Of a stretch of DNA of 64,000 bases, positions 50,958 to 59,644 are shown one piece after another; positions within the stretch are counted from its first letter, which is position 1, and each line of letters starts with the position of its first letter. The position numbers and the translations under genes were made by a program. The DNA comes from UBA10649 sp037130755 (GTDB lineage Bacteria; Actinomycetota; Actinomycetes; S36-B12): the NCBI GenBank assembly GCA_037130755.1, contig JBAXSI010000011.1:10217-74216 (forward strand), in the 5' to 3' direction. Under the pieces are notes generated by a model. The model did no database searches and had not been told where the DNA came from. It worked only from the letters and a program-made list of their open reading frames with translations.

Positions 50958-53458
50958 TGGATCGCGTGCCTTGCCTGGCTCGCCAGGCGGTCGGCCAATT
51001 CGATGCTCGGCACGGCCGGACTGAAGAAGAACCCCTGCGCTACGTGGCACCCCTGGGCGGTCAGGTAGTCCCGCTCGCCGGCAGTCTCCACGCCCTCGGC
51101 GATGGTGTCGCACCGGAGGGCGTGAGCCAACTGGATCACTGACTGGACGATCGCGGCCACATCGGGGTCATGGCAGAGGTCATGCACGAACGACCGGTCG
51201 ATCTTGAGCCGGTTGATGCGGAAGCGCTTGAGGTAGGCCAGCGACGAGTAGCCGGTTCCAAAGTCATCGATCGAGATCTGGACACCGAGCTCGCGCAGAC
51301 GTTCGACCATCGTGGCTGCCATCTCGGGGTTGCGCATAGCGACAGATTCGGTGATCTCGAGGTCGAGGCACTCCGCCGGGAACTGCTCTTCGCTGAGGAT
51401 GGCCGCGATGCGGCTGGGCAGGTCGTTCTGCAGGAACTGGACCGCGGAGAGGTTGACGGCCACAGTGGGCGACCTTCCGTCGACCAGCGGCCACGTCCGG
51501 GCATCACGCAGGGCCTGGCGAAGTACCCACTCTCCGATGGGCAGGATCAGGCCGGTGTCCTCGGCCACCGGGATGAACTCATCGGGGGGCAGGAGCCCTC
51601 GCTCGGGGTGGTACCAGCGCACCAGCGCCTCGGCGCCGATAGTGTTCCCCGTCGCCAACTGCACCTGGGGTTGGTAGTACACGACGAACTGATGATCCTC
51701 GATTGCCCTGCGGAGTTCGGCCCGCATGCGCAGTCGTTGGGCGGACGCCTGTCGGATGTCATCGGCATGGAAGCGGAAGGTGTTGTGCCCCTCGTGCTTG
51801 GCACGCGCCATGGCGGCGTCGGCACCCTGCGAGAGGGTCTCGAAGGTGCGCCCGTCGTCAGGGAACAGCGCGATGCCCATCGACGGCGTGAGCGTCAGCT
51901 CGTATTGCTCGACCCGGAAGGGCCGGTCGATGGCCTGGATGATGCGCTGCGCGAAGTTCGCGGCTCCCGCCGCGCCTGTGTCAGCGAGCAGGAACGCGAA
52001 CTCATCGCCGCTGAGTCGGGCGGCGGTGTCGTTCTCGCCGACCATGTCGTAGAGACGGGATCCGGTCTCCTTGAGGATCACGTCACCGACCTGATAACCG
52101 AGCGTGTCGTTGATTGTCTTGAAGTCGTCGAGATCCACATAGATCAGGGCATGTCCTGATGACGGCTGAGCCGCCAGCAGGCCGCTGCACTGCTGCTCCA
52201 GCATGACCCGGTTGGGCAGTCCGGTCAGCTGGTCGTAAAGGGCCATGTGCAGGAGACGTTCCTCGGCCTTCCGCTGATCGGTCACGTCGCGGCTGACTTC
52301 GATCAAGCCGAGCGTCTGGCCGTCAGGCCCGAAGTAGGCGGTCTCCCACGTGTCGAAGAGGGCCCCGCCGCCGTCGGTGCGTGGGATCCACTCCTCGAAG
52401 CGCTGCGGAGTGCCGGTGGCCAGCACCATCGCGTCGGTCTGCGAGCCACCCGCACCGCGCACGATGTCGGTGGGCGTGAACGAGGTGAGATCGTCTTCGG
52501 CGTGGCCGGTGAACTCCGTGAAGGCCCGGTTGGCACCGATGTAGCGTCCCTCGTGATCCTTCAGGACGATGAGATCCGGCATCGAGTCGATGAGGGACCG
52601 GAGCCGCGACTTCTCCAGTTCGAGTTGGCGGTATGGCTCACGAACGCCGGCCACGAAGATGGCGCGGTAGATCATGAGGTACGCGATCAGCTTGTACACG
52701 TGGCCCAGCACGTTGAAGGTGTCGGTGACCGTCGAGTACAACGTGAAGAAGAGCTCGGCCAGGCCCAGGGTCCACGCCGCCGCCGCCAGCCAGCCCGGAT
52801 CGATCCCGCTTCGTCGGCCGCGACGGAACACCAGCACTGCCGCGGCGGTCCAGTAGATCGCCGTGATGGCGTACTCGGCACCGATCTTGAACGGCGTCAG
52901 GCCCCGGCCGGCAATGAAGGTGTGCGGGAACCAGTCTGGGTGGTCGACGCCCACGAACGTCACGAGCCCGACGACGACGAAGACCACGGGGATCAGCGCG
53001 AGCCAGATCCGAGGCGACCAATGACGTGGTGGCAAGACCGCCACGAGGAGCAGCGCGAGCGCGGCCAGGAGCCGACCGACCAGCCAGAAGTAGATGGCCT
53101 TCTCGGGACTGCTCGGGGTGATGAAGTCGGGCATGCCCGAGAACGAGAACGTGTGCACCAGGTCGACGAGGCCGATGGCCAGCGAGAAGATCCCGAGGAT
53201 GATGATCTGGCTGTTGTTGTCCATCTGACGCAGGTTCCACGCCAGCGCGAAGACCATGAACGAGACTGCGATCGAGATGAACTCGAGGGTCATGTGCAGC
53301 GGCAGGTAGTCCTGCGGGTTCGCGAAGAACGTGAAGGAGGGCAGCAGGGAGCAGACGAGGAACAGGCCGGTGAGAACGGCGGCCCAGACGGTCGCAGCGC
53401 GAAGGCTCGCGGGCGCGCCGGTGTCGCCCAAGGTCGATGTTCCCACGACGTCACTCAC
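50954..53458 (-). CDS. Membrane MASE-PAS-GGDEF-EAL cyclic-di-GMP enzyme
   Basis: An 834-residue signalling protein. Residues about 20-270 form seven or eight membrane helices resembling the MASE3 sensor domain. A PAS domain (about 283-395) follows, then GGDEF (about 410-570) and EAL (about 585-825). The cyclase signature reads SGDEF instead of GGDEF, while the EAL side looks complete (EALVRW, ITESVAM, DDFGTGYSSL, KIDRSF). It may therefore mainly degrade c-di-GMP, but SGDEF is not proof of inactivity. The GTG start is preceded by a GAGGGGGGG ribosome-binding site. A YajQ-type c-di-GMP-binding protein is encoded 7 kb away. Confidence 0.93.
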   Translation of the reverse strand: MSDVVGTSTLGDTGAPASLRAATVWAAVLTGLFLVCSLLPSFTFFANPQDYLPLHMTLEFISIAVSFMVFALAWNLRQMDNNSQIIILGIFSLAIGLVDLVHTFSFSGMPDFITPSSPEKAIYFWLVGRLLAALALLLVAVLPPRHWSPRIWLALIPVVFVVVGLVTFVGVDHPDWFPHTFIAGRGLTPFKIGAEYAITAIYWTAAAVLVFRRGRRSGIDPGWLAAAAWTLGLAELFFTLYSTVTDTFNVLGHVYKLIAYLMIYRAIFVAGVREPYRQLELEKSRLRSLIDSMPDLIVLKDHEGRYIGANRAFTEFTGHAEDDLTSFTPTDIVRGAGGSQTDAMVLATGTPQRFEEWIPRTDGGGALFDTWETAYFGPDGQTLGLIEVSRDVTDQRKAEERLLHMALYDQLTGLPNRVMLEQQCSGLLAAQPSSGHALIYVDLDDFKTINDTLGYQVGDVILKETGSRLYDMVGENDTAARLSGDEFAFLLADTGAAGAANFAQRIIQAIDRPFRVEQYELTLTPSMGIALFPDDGRTFETLSQGADAAMARAKHEGHNTFRFHADDIRQASAQRLRMRAELRRAIEDHQFVVYYQPQVQLATGNTIGAEALVRWYHPERGLLPPDEFIPVAEDTGLILPIGEWVLRQALRDARTWPLVDGRSPTVAVNLSAVQFLQNDLPSRIAAILSEEQFPAECLDLEITESVAMRNPEMAATMVERLRELGVQISIDDFGTGYSSLAYLKRFRINRLKIDRSFVHDLCHDPDVAAIVQSVIQLAHALRCDTIAEGVETAGERDYLTAQGCHVAQGFFFSPAVPSIELADRLASQARHAIH

Positions 53459-53533
53459 ACCGACCCCCCCTCGTGGTGCCCGGATTGTCTCAGTGTGACC
53501 TCATCGGCCTGACGAGTCCTGCTGAGAAGGGGC

Positions 53534-54475
53534 TCAGTCGGGTGCGATGACCTCAAGGTCGTCTGCTCGGGTGCGGCCGTTGTGCGCGTTGCGCAGGCCG
53601 TCGATGGACATCACCATCAGGGAGATCCACACCAGCAGGAAGCCCAGCCACCTGCTCGGCGACATCGCCTCGCCGAAGACGAAAACCCCGATCAGGAACT
53701 GGAAGACCGGCGTGAAGTACTGCATCAGCCCCAGAGTCGACAGGGGGATCCGAGTGGCAGCGCCGCCGAATGCCAGCAGCGGAATCGCCGTGACCGGGCC
53801 GAGGAGCACCAGCAGCATCGTGGTCTTGGGGTCCCCGCTGGCCAGGGCGGAGTCCCCGGAGCGGGCGAAGGCGAACATGACGATGAGCGCGAGCGGGGCC
53901 AGGGCCGCGGTCTCGATGGTGAGGCTCTCGACGGCGCCCACTCCCACCTGCTTCTTCAGCAGCCCGTAGATCCCGAACGAGAAGGCGAGGATGAGACTGA
54001 TCCAGGGCAATCGGCCGTAACTGAAGGTGAGCACCGCCACGGCGAGGACGGCGATGCCGACGGCGACCCACTGCCCGGTGCGCAGGCGCTCCCGCAGCAC
54101 GAGGACCCCGAGGCCGACGCTGACCAGCGGGTTGATGAAGTAGCCGAGCGACGCCTCGACCACCTGGTTCGACGCGACGGCCCAGACGTACACACCCCAG
54201 TTGAGGGCGAGGAACGCCGCCGCGATCGCGAGGGTTGTGACATTGCGTCGCGAGCGGGCTGCAGCGATGGTGCTGCTCCATGTTCGCGTGACGAGGGTGA
54301 TGATCACGAGCAGGACCAGGGACCAGACGACGCGGTTGGCCACCACCTCGACTGGCGAGACGTCGCCGAGCATGTGGAAGTACAGCGGGAACAGGCCCCA
54401 CAGGCCGTAGGCGACGAAGCCGAGCAGTACTCCGATGCCGGCCTGTGACTGCGGCAGTCGTGAGCGAGCGGTCAG
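53534..54475 (-). CDS. RarD-like EamA-family permease, probable CTG start
   Basis: A drug/metabolite transporter with ten membrane helices, similar to RarD of unknown substrate. The first canonical ATG (54373) would delete the first transmembrane helix. In-frame codons upstream encode QAGIGVLLGFVAYGLWGLFP and YFH, which match the expected RarD start (a GLxAYxxWGLFPxY region). The only usable upstream start is a CTG at 54475, whose last two bases begin the korB stop (CTGA), the same coupling geometry as the ATGA/GTGA overlaps elsewhere here. This gives 313 residues, the usual family length. Confidence 0.8.
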   Translation of the reverse strand: MTARSRLPQSQAGIGVLLGFVAYGLWGLFPLYFHMLGDVSPVEVVANRVVWSLVLLVIITLVTRTWSSTIAAARSRRNVTTLAIAAAFLALNWGVYVWAVASNQVVEASLGYFINPLVSVGLGVLVLRERLRTGQWVAVGIAVLAVAVLTFSYGRLPWISLILAFSFGIYGLLKKQVGVGAVESLTIETAALAPLALIVMFAFARSGDSALASGDPKTTMLLVLLGPVTAIPLLAFGGAATRIPLSTLGLMQYFTPVFQFLIGVFVFGEAMSPSRWLGFLLVWISLMVMSIDGLRNAHNGRTRADDLEVIAPD

Positions 54476-55524
54476 GACACGTTCCAGGTGTCGCTGCCCG
54501 TGATCAGCGACTGGAGGTCTCCTGGTCCTTGGGCCTTGATCTGACGGTGGACCTGGTTGCGCACGAGCCGGTCGTACGACGGGCGCTCGATGTCGCGGAA
54601 GATCCCGATCGGCGTGTCGGTGAGCGTGCGCTGATTCGCCAGGCGGGACAGGGCGAAGGCCAGTCCCGGATCCTTCGCCCTGGAGTCGTGGCGGATGATC
54701 TCGGACTCACCGACCTCGGCGACCTGGACGACCGCGATGTGCCCGTCAGACGTGCGGATGACGCCCTTCTCGTTGTCCTTGCCGAAGCGGATCGGCTCCC
54801 CGTCGACGAGGCGGATGAGGTTGTCGTCGCGGATGTCGGAGTCCTTCAGCGCTTCCCATGCGCCATCGTTGAAGATGTTGCAGTTCTGGTAGATCTCGAC
54901 GAGCGCCGTGCCCTCGTGGGCTGCTGCGGCGCGAAGCACGTCGGTCATGTGCTTGCGGTCGGAGTCGATCGTGCGGGCCACGAACGTGGCCTCGGCGCCG
55001 AGGGCGAGTGAGACCGGGTTGAAGGCATAGTCGAGCGAGCCCTGCGGAGTGGACTTGGTGACCTTGCCCTGCTCGGACGTGGGGGAGTACTGGCCCTTGG
55101 TCAGGCCGTAGATCCGATTGTTGAACAGCAGGATCTTGAGGTTGACGTTGCGGCGCAGCGCATGGATGAGGTGGTTACCGCCGATGCTCAGCGAGTCACC
55201 GTCACCGGTGACCACCCACACCGACAGGTCCTGGCGCGACACGGCAAGTCCCGTAGCGATCGCCGGAGCGCGCCCGTGGATGGAGTGCATGCCGTAGGTG
55301 TTCATGTAGTAGGGGAAGCGCGACGAGCAGCCGATCCCGGAGACGAAGACGATGTTCTCGCGCTTGATGCCGAGCTCGGGGAGGAAGCCCTGCACTGCGG
55401 ACAGGATCGCGTAGTCGCCGCAGCCGGGGCACCAGCGGACCTCCTGGTCGGACTTGAAGTCCTTGGCGGCCAGCGGGATCTCGCTCCTGGGGATCAGGTT
55501 GAGGGGCGGGAGGGTCTCGGTCAT
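54472..55524 (-). CDS. korB: KorB: 2-oxoglutarate:ferredoxin oxidoreductase, beta subunit
   Basis: A 350-residue thiamine-diphosphate subunit. RWCPGCGDYAIL near residues 28-39 and VTGDGDSLSIGGNHLIHALRRN near 106-127 are the family's cofactor-binding motifs, and LLFNNRIYGLTKGQYSPTS follows. With KorA it decarboxylates a 2-oxoacid, most likely 2-oxoglutarate, and reduces ferredoxin. The ATG at 55524 has GAGGAT upstream and lies 8 bp after korA; the longer frame is a korA shadow. Confidence 0.94.
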   Translation of the reverse strand: MTETLPPLNLIPRSEIPLAAKDFKSDQEVRWCPGCGDYAILSAVQGFLPELGIKRENIVFVSGIGCSSRFPYYMNTYGMHSIHGRAPAIATGLAVSRQDLSVWVVTGDGDSLSIGGNHLIHALRRNVNLKILLFNNRIYGLTKGQYSPTSEQGKVTKSTPQGSLDYAFNPVSLALGAEATFVARTIDSDRKHMTDVLRAAAAHEGTALVEIYQNCNIFNDGAWEALKDSDIRDDNLIRLVDGEPIRFGKDNEKGVIRTSDGHIAVVQVAEVGESEIIRHDSRAKDPGLAFALSRLANQRTLTDTPIGIFRDIERPSYDRLVRNQVHRQIKAQGPGDLQSLITGSDTWNVS

Positions 55525-55532
55525 GTCGATCC

Positions 55533-57395
55533 TCACAGGCTCTCGATGGCGGCGCTGATCGCCGCCACCAACTCGGTGGACTTGAACGGCATGCCGCGCA
55601 CCTGGTTGATGCTGACGATGTCGACGAGGTACTTCGCGCGAAGCAGCATGCTCAACTGGCCGAGGTTCATCTCGGGCACGAGCACCGTCTTGTACGACCG
55701 CAGGACGTCGCCCAGATTCAGGGGGAACGGGTTGAGGTGGCGCAGATGCGCCTGTGCGACCTTCACGCCGGTCCGTCGAGTGATCTCGCAGGCGGCACCG
55801 ATCGGGCCGTACGTGGAGCCCCAGCCGAGCACCAGCACATTGGCGTCGCCGTCGGGATCGTCGACCTCGAGCGGTCCGAAGCTGTGCGCGATGGCGTCGA
55901 TCTTCGCCTGGCGCAGTCGCACCATGCGGTCGTGGTTGTCGGGGTCGTACGAGATGTTGCCCGAACCGTCGGCCTTCTCGATGCCGCCGATGCGATGCTC
56001 CAGCCCTGCGGTGCCGGGCACGGCCCACGCTCGCGCAAGGGTCTCCGGGTCGCGCACGTAGGGCCAGAATGCCTCGGTGCCGTCGGCGTTGACGTGGTTC
56101 GGTGCGGTGGCGAAGCCCGGGTCGATCGCCGGCAGCGACGAGACGTCAGGAACGCGCCATGGCTCCGAGCCGTTGGCGAGGTAGCCGTCGGAGAGCAGGA
56201 ATACCGGAGTGCGGTACTCGATCGCGATGCGCGCCGCTTCGATAGCCGCGTAGAAGCAGTCCGACGGGGATTGCGGGGCGACGATCGGAACGGGCGACTC
56301 GCCGTTTCGGCCGAACATCGCCTGGAGCAGGTCGCTCTGCTCGGTCTTTGTCGGCAGTCCTGTGGACGGTCCGCCGCGCTGGACGTCGACGATCACCAGT
56401 GGGAGTTCGAGCGACACGGCAAGTCCGATGGCCTCGGACTTCAGGGCAACGCCCGGGCCCGACGTGGTGGTGACGCCGAGCGCCCCACCGTAGGCGGCGC
56501 CCAGGGCGGCGCCGATGCCGGCGATCTCGTCCTCGGCCTGGAACGTGACCACGCCGAAGTTCTTGTGCTTGCTGAGCTCGTGCAGGATGTCCGAAGCCGG
56601 CGTGATCGGGTACGTGCCGAGGAAGAGCGGGAGGCCGGACTGCTCAGCCGCGGCGATCAGGCCGAACGCGAGAGCGGGATTGCCGCTGACATTTCGGTAG
56701 GTGCCCGCCGGCAGGGCGGCGGGGGCGATCTCGTACTGGACGGAGAAGGATTCCGTCGTCTCGCCGAAGGACCAGCCGGCCTCGAATGCCGTGAGGTTCG
56801 CGCGGAGGATCTCCGGCTTCGAGGCGAACTTCTTCTCCAGGAACCGGCGGGTGCCGTCGGCGCCACGCGAGTAGAGCCACGACAGGAGCCCCAGCGCGTA
56901 CATGTTCTTCGCGCGCTCGGCCTCCTTCTTCGTGATGTCGAAGTCCTTCAGGGCGGCCACCGTCTGCGACGTCAGAGCGACCGCGTGGACGGTGTACGGG
57001 TCGAGCGTGCCGTCCTCGAGCGGATTGCTCGTGTAGCCGACCTTCTCGAATGCGCGCTTGGTGAACTCGTCGGAGTTGACGATGATGTCGGCGCCGCGCG
57101 GCAGGTCCTTGACGTTGGCCATCAGCGCCGCTGGGTTCATGGCCACCAGGACGTTGGGGGCATCGCCCGGCGTGGTGATGTCGTGGTCGGCGAACGCCAG
57201 CTGGAACGCGCTGACGCCAGGCACCGTGCCTGCTGGTGCGCGGATCTCAGCGGGGAAGTCGGGCATCGTCGAGAGGTCGTTGCGAACGCCAGCCGTCTCG
57301 GATGTGAACCGGTCTCCCGTGAGCTGCATGCCGTCGCCGGAGTCGCCGGCGAAGCGGATGACAACCCTGTTGACCTGGACGACCTGCTTGGTCAC
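55533..57395 (-). CDS. korA: KorA: 2-oxoacid:ferredoxin oxidoreductase, fused gamma-alpha subunit
   Basis: A 620-residue subunit in which the gamma domain (residues 1 to about 190, opening with VIRFAGDSGDGMQLTGDRF) is fused to the alpha domain (about 225 onward, TYPITPASDILHELSKHKN and GATTTSGPG-like VTTTSGPGVALKSEAIGLA). This is the arrangement of mycobacterial KorA. It works with KorB and a ferredoxin as an alternative to 2-oxoglutarate dehydrogenase. The GTG start follows an AAGGGGA site by four bases. The ferredoxin is not encoded next to it; the NuoI-like protein at 58.5 kb is a speculative partner. Confidence 0.95.
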   Translation of the reverse strand: MTKQVVQVNRVVIRFAGDSGDGMQLTGDRFTSETAGVRNDLSTMPDFPAEIRAPAGTVPGVSAFQLAFADHDITTPGDAPNVLVAMNPAALMANVKDLPRGADIIVNSDEFTKRAFEKVGYTSNPLEDGTLDPYTVHAVALTSQTVAALKDFDITKKEAERAKNMYALGLLSWLYSRGADGTRRFLEKKFASKPEILRANLTAFEAGWSFGETTESFSVQYEIAPAALPAGTYRNVSGNPALAFGLIAAAEQSGLPLFLGTYPITPASDILHELSKHKNFGVVTFQAEDEIAGIGAALGAAYGGALGVTTTSGPGVALKSEAIGLAVSLELPLVIVDVQRGGPSTGLPTKTEQSDLLQAMFGRNGESPVPIVAPQSPSDCFYAAIEAARIAIEYRTPVFLLSDGYLANGSEPWRVPDVSSLPAIDPGFATAPNHVNADGTEAFWPYVRDPETLARAWAVPGTAGLEHRIGGIEKADGSGNISYDPDNHDRMVRLRQAKIDAIAHSFGPLEVDDPDGDANVLVLGWGSTYGPIGAACEITRRTGVKVAQAHLRHLNPFPLNLGDVLRSYKTVLVPEMNLGQLSMLLRAKYLVDIVSINQVRGMPFKSTELVAAISAAIESL

Positions 57396-57598
57396 GGTGT
57401 CCCCTTGTCGTGGGTGCTGCTAGTCACGGACGCCGCTGCTCCCGCCCGAGTGGGCGTTCGCCAGTTTCGCTGCGTGACGAGGTCCGAAGGTGAATACAGG
57501 GTGTCATTGTGCCCCTGATTCGCGGCTGACGCCGAGGGGGATGGGGTGTTTGTCACTACGCGAAGGCCGATGCGGGGCCGCCCACCGAGCCGCCTCAG

Positions 57599-57604
57599 TA
57601 GTCT
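57599..57604 (+). promoter_or_regulatory. -10 element for the NuoB/C/I-like mini-operon
   Basis: TAGTCT followed by exactly 6 nt and the GTG at 57611. A leaderless transcript independent of korAB is likely. The rest of the 215-bp divergent gap (57396-57610) shows no gene. Confidence 0.5.
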
Positions 57605-57610
57605 GGCGCG

Positions 57611-58018
57611 GTGGCCGCGACAAAACGGGCGCCCTCGTACCGGGTGGCGTCCGACCCCTCGATCCGTGTCACGGTGGCGAACCTCGGCCTGGCCTGCTGC
57701 ACCCTCGAGGTCGAGGCGGCCGTGCGCTCGGGCCTGCTTGTCCCGGATGACGGGACCGACGAGGGCCGCACCGTGCTCCTCGTGAGCGGAACCGTCACCG
57801 AGGCCCTCGCGCCTGCGGTCTCGGCCGCCCTCACGAGCCTGCCGCCGGACACGCGCGTGGTCGCCTTCGGCGCGTGTGCGACCTCGGGTGGTCCGTACTG
57901 GGATGCCCCCACGGTGGTTGGGGGCGTCGACCTGCTGGTTCCCGTCGCGACCTACGTGCCCGGCTGCCCGCCCCGTCCCGAGGCGCTCGTCGCTGCCGTG
58001 ATCGCCGGCGCCGCATGA
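57611..58018 (+). CDS. Orphan NuoB-like protein (short, N2 ligands intact)
   Basis: A 135-residue protein clearly related to NuoB but about 50 residues shorter. All four N2-cluster ligands are present: C29 and C30 in LGLACCTLEVEA, C89 in GACATSGGPYW and C119 in YVPGCPPRPEAL. The spacing CC-x58-C-x29-C is close to that of true NuoB. The N- and C-terminal parts that contact NuoD and the membrane arm in complex I are reduced. It heads a three-gene unit with ATGA overlaps to NuoC- and NuoI-like genes. Related small subunits occur in [NiFe] hydrogenases and Ech-type complexes; its partner here is unknown. Confidence 0.88.
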   Translation: MAATKRAPSYRVASDPSIRVTVANLGLACCTLEVEAAVRSGLLVPDDGTDEGRTVLLVSGTVTEALAPAVSAALTSLPPDTRVVAFGACATSGGPYWDAPTVVGGVDLLVPVATYVPGCPPRPEALVAAVIAGAA

Positions 58019-58485
58019 GGAAGGCTGAAGACGTCGTCGTGCCCGCGGCGGAGTGGCTCGACCGGATCGTCGGGCTGGTCGCCGACGGCTACTGCTGGCT
58101 GGACTTCCTGACCGCCGTCGACCGCCAGGCCGATCTCGACGTGATCGTGCGTCTCGTCGATCCCGCCTCGCATGCGGCCGTGCTCGTGCAGGTGTCAGTG
58201 CCAGTCGGGTCGGCGACGCTCGACAGCCTGGCCGATCTCCTGCCGGGTGCGAACTGGCATGAGCGGGAGACGGCCGAGATGTTCGGCATCGCCTTCACAG
58301 GGCACCCCGACCCGCGCCCCCTGCTGACGAGGCCGGGATCCGAACGCCCGCCCCTGCGCAAGTCGACCCCGCTCCCGGCGCGCGTGTTGACGCCGTGGCC
58401 GGGCGCGGAGCCGGACTCCGATCGGGCTTCGGCCCGGCGTCGCGTCCAGCCGCCCGGCATCCTGGATACCTGGGAGACCCCATGA
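58015..58485 (+). CDS. Orphan NuoC-like protein
   Basis: A 156-residue protein with the NuoC core: LDFLTAVD near the start, and the diagnostic NWHERETAEMFGIAFTGHPD near residues 81-100. The following segment is Arg/Pro-rich and lacks the rest of the usual NuoC end. It overlaps the NuoB-like gene and the NuoI-like gene by ATGA on both sides. No NuoD-like gene is adjacent, which is unusual because NuoC normally packs on NuoD. Confidence 0.87.
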   Translation: MRKAEDVVVPAAEWLDRIVGLVADGYCWLDFLTAVDRQADLDVIVRLVDPASHAAVLVQVSVPVGSATLDSLADLLPGANWHERETAEMFGIAFTGHPDPRPLLTRPGSERPPLRKSTPLPARVLTPWPGAEPDSDRASARRRVQPPGILDTWETP

Positions 58486-58844
58486 CGGTGCCCGCGAACG
58501 CCCGTGGCGTGATTGGCCTGATCCCGTCGGCCTGTACCTCGTGCATGCTCTGCGTGCGGGAGTGCCCGACCTGGTGCATCACGCTCGACAGCCACAGTGA
58601 GCAGGTCTCCGAGCCGGGGGCGCGTCGGCCCAAGGCGGTCAGCGTGCTCGATGCCTTCTCGATCGACTACGGCCTGTGCATGTACTGCGGCATCTGCATA
58701 GACGTATGTCCCTTCGACGCCCTGGAGTGGCACGCTGACTTCGACTACGCGGCGACCGATCGGTCGGGCTTGGTGCAGTCGACCGATCAGCTGGCGGACT
58801 GGTCTGACGGCTCGAACTCGATCTCGACGATCTCGCCCTCGTAG
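58482..58844 (+). CDS. Orphan NuoI-like 2x[4Fe-4S] ferredoxin protein
   Basis: A 120-residue iron-sulfur protein with two complete CxxCxxCxxxCP motifs: CTSCMLCVRECP near residues 18-29 and CMYCGICIDVCP near 67-78, as in NuoI or HycF. An electron-relay role between a ferredoxin-type donor and the NuoB-like protein is plausible. The last 58 bp overlap the 3' end of the convergent GNAT gene, so the Ser-rich end of the protein is probably unconstrained. Confidence 0.88.
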   Translation: MTVPANARGVIGLIPSACTSCMLCVRECPTWCITLDSHSEQVSEPGARRPKAVSVLDAFSIDYGLCMYCGICIDVCPFDALEWHADFDYAATDRSGLVQSTDQLADWSDGSNSISTISPS

Positions 58845-59644
58845 TCGAAGCCGAGCCGCTCGTAGATGCCGTTGCTCGTCGGATTGTCCGCGTCGGTGAA
58901 CAGCATGATCAGGTCACTTCGCGGCTGCAGGTACTCCACCATTGCGGCGGTGATGGCTGTCCCGTAGCCGCGCCCGCGCAACGCCTCAGGGGTGAAGATC
59001 GGTCCGATGCGGGCGACGACCCCGGCAGGAGTGGAGACCAACGCCGCATGGCCGCCGAAGGCCACGGTCTGTCCGGCGACTTCCCACAGGTGTAGTCGCT
59101 CCTCGCCGATCATCGCGGTGAGCTCCTCGTCGAGCGTGGCGGTGTCGCGCATCGCTAGTCCGGCGTCCAGGGCGAACTGAAGCCACCAGGCCCGCACGAG
59201 CTCCATGTCAGCGCGAGTCACCGGCCGAGCGGCTCCTTCAACGGGCAGCGGTGGACGGTAGGCGTGCAGCACGCGGACGAACTCCGTGAGGGCTGACGTG
59301 CCGCGCTTGCCCAGGGCGTCGGCCAGCGTGAGTGCGACCTCACGCGGCCCGACGATCCCAGGCAGGTCCGGGTCGCTCAGGCGAAGCACCTGAGCGAGAG
59401 CGAGCGCTGCGGTGCCGTCCATGGGGGAGACGGCCAGCAGCCACGGCGGCGTGCGCATGGCGCAGCCCACGACGGAACCCCGCTCGTCCTCGACCACGTA
59501 CCAGAACTCGTCGGAGTACGACTTGCCGGTGACGATGCTCGTCGCGACGGAGCCGATGATGCTCGTCAAGGTCGGATGCTGCCCTCGGAACGACTCGGTG
59601 GCCGAGAGGAACTGTGCGGCGGTGGGGTGCTGGACGACTCTCAT
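58787..59644 (-). CDS. GNAT-family N-acetyltransferase
   Basis: A 285-residue protein with a GNAT domain in its second half: IGPIFTPEALRGRGYGTAITAAMVEYL contains the acetyl-CoA loop (RGRGYG near residue 223) and the end has DADNPTSNGIYERLGFDYEG. The N-terminal half is a degenerate GNAT-like or helical domain. The substrate is unknown. Its ATG overlaps the stop of the CPBP gene upstream (ATGA), so the two are coupled. Confidence 0.88.
   Translation of the reverse strand: MRVVQHPTAAQFLSATESFRGQHPTLTSIIGSVATSIVTGKSYSDEFWYVVEDERGSVVGCAMRTPPWLLAVSPMDGTAALALAQVLRLSDPDLPGIVGPREVALTLADALGKRGTSALTEFVRVLHAYRPPLPVEGAARPVTRADMELVRAWWLQFALDAGLAMRDTATLDEELTAMIGEERLHLWEVAGQTVAFGGHAALVSTPAGVVARIGPIFTPEALRGRGYGTAITAAMVEYLQPRSDLIMLFTDADNPTSNGIYERLGFDYEGEIVEIEFEPSDQSAS

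Noticed and set aside
57515..57540. Possible Rex-like site upstream of the NuoB-like gene (TTGTGCCCCTG...)
   Set aside because: Only one half-site resembles the consensus; the second half does not pair.
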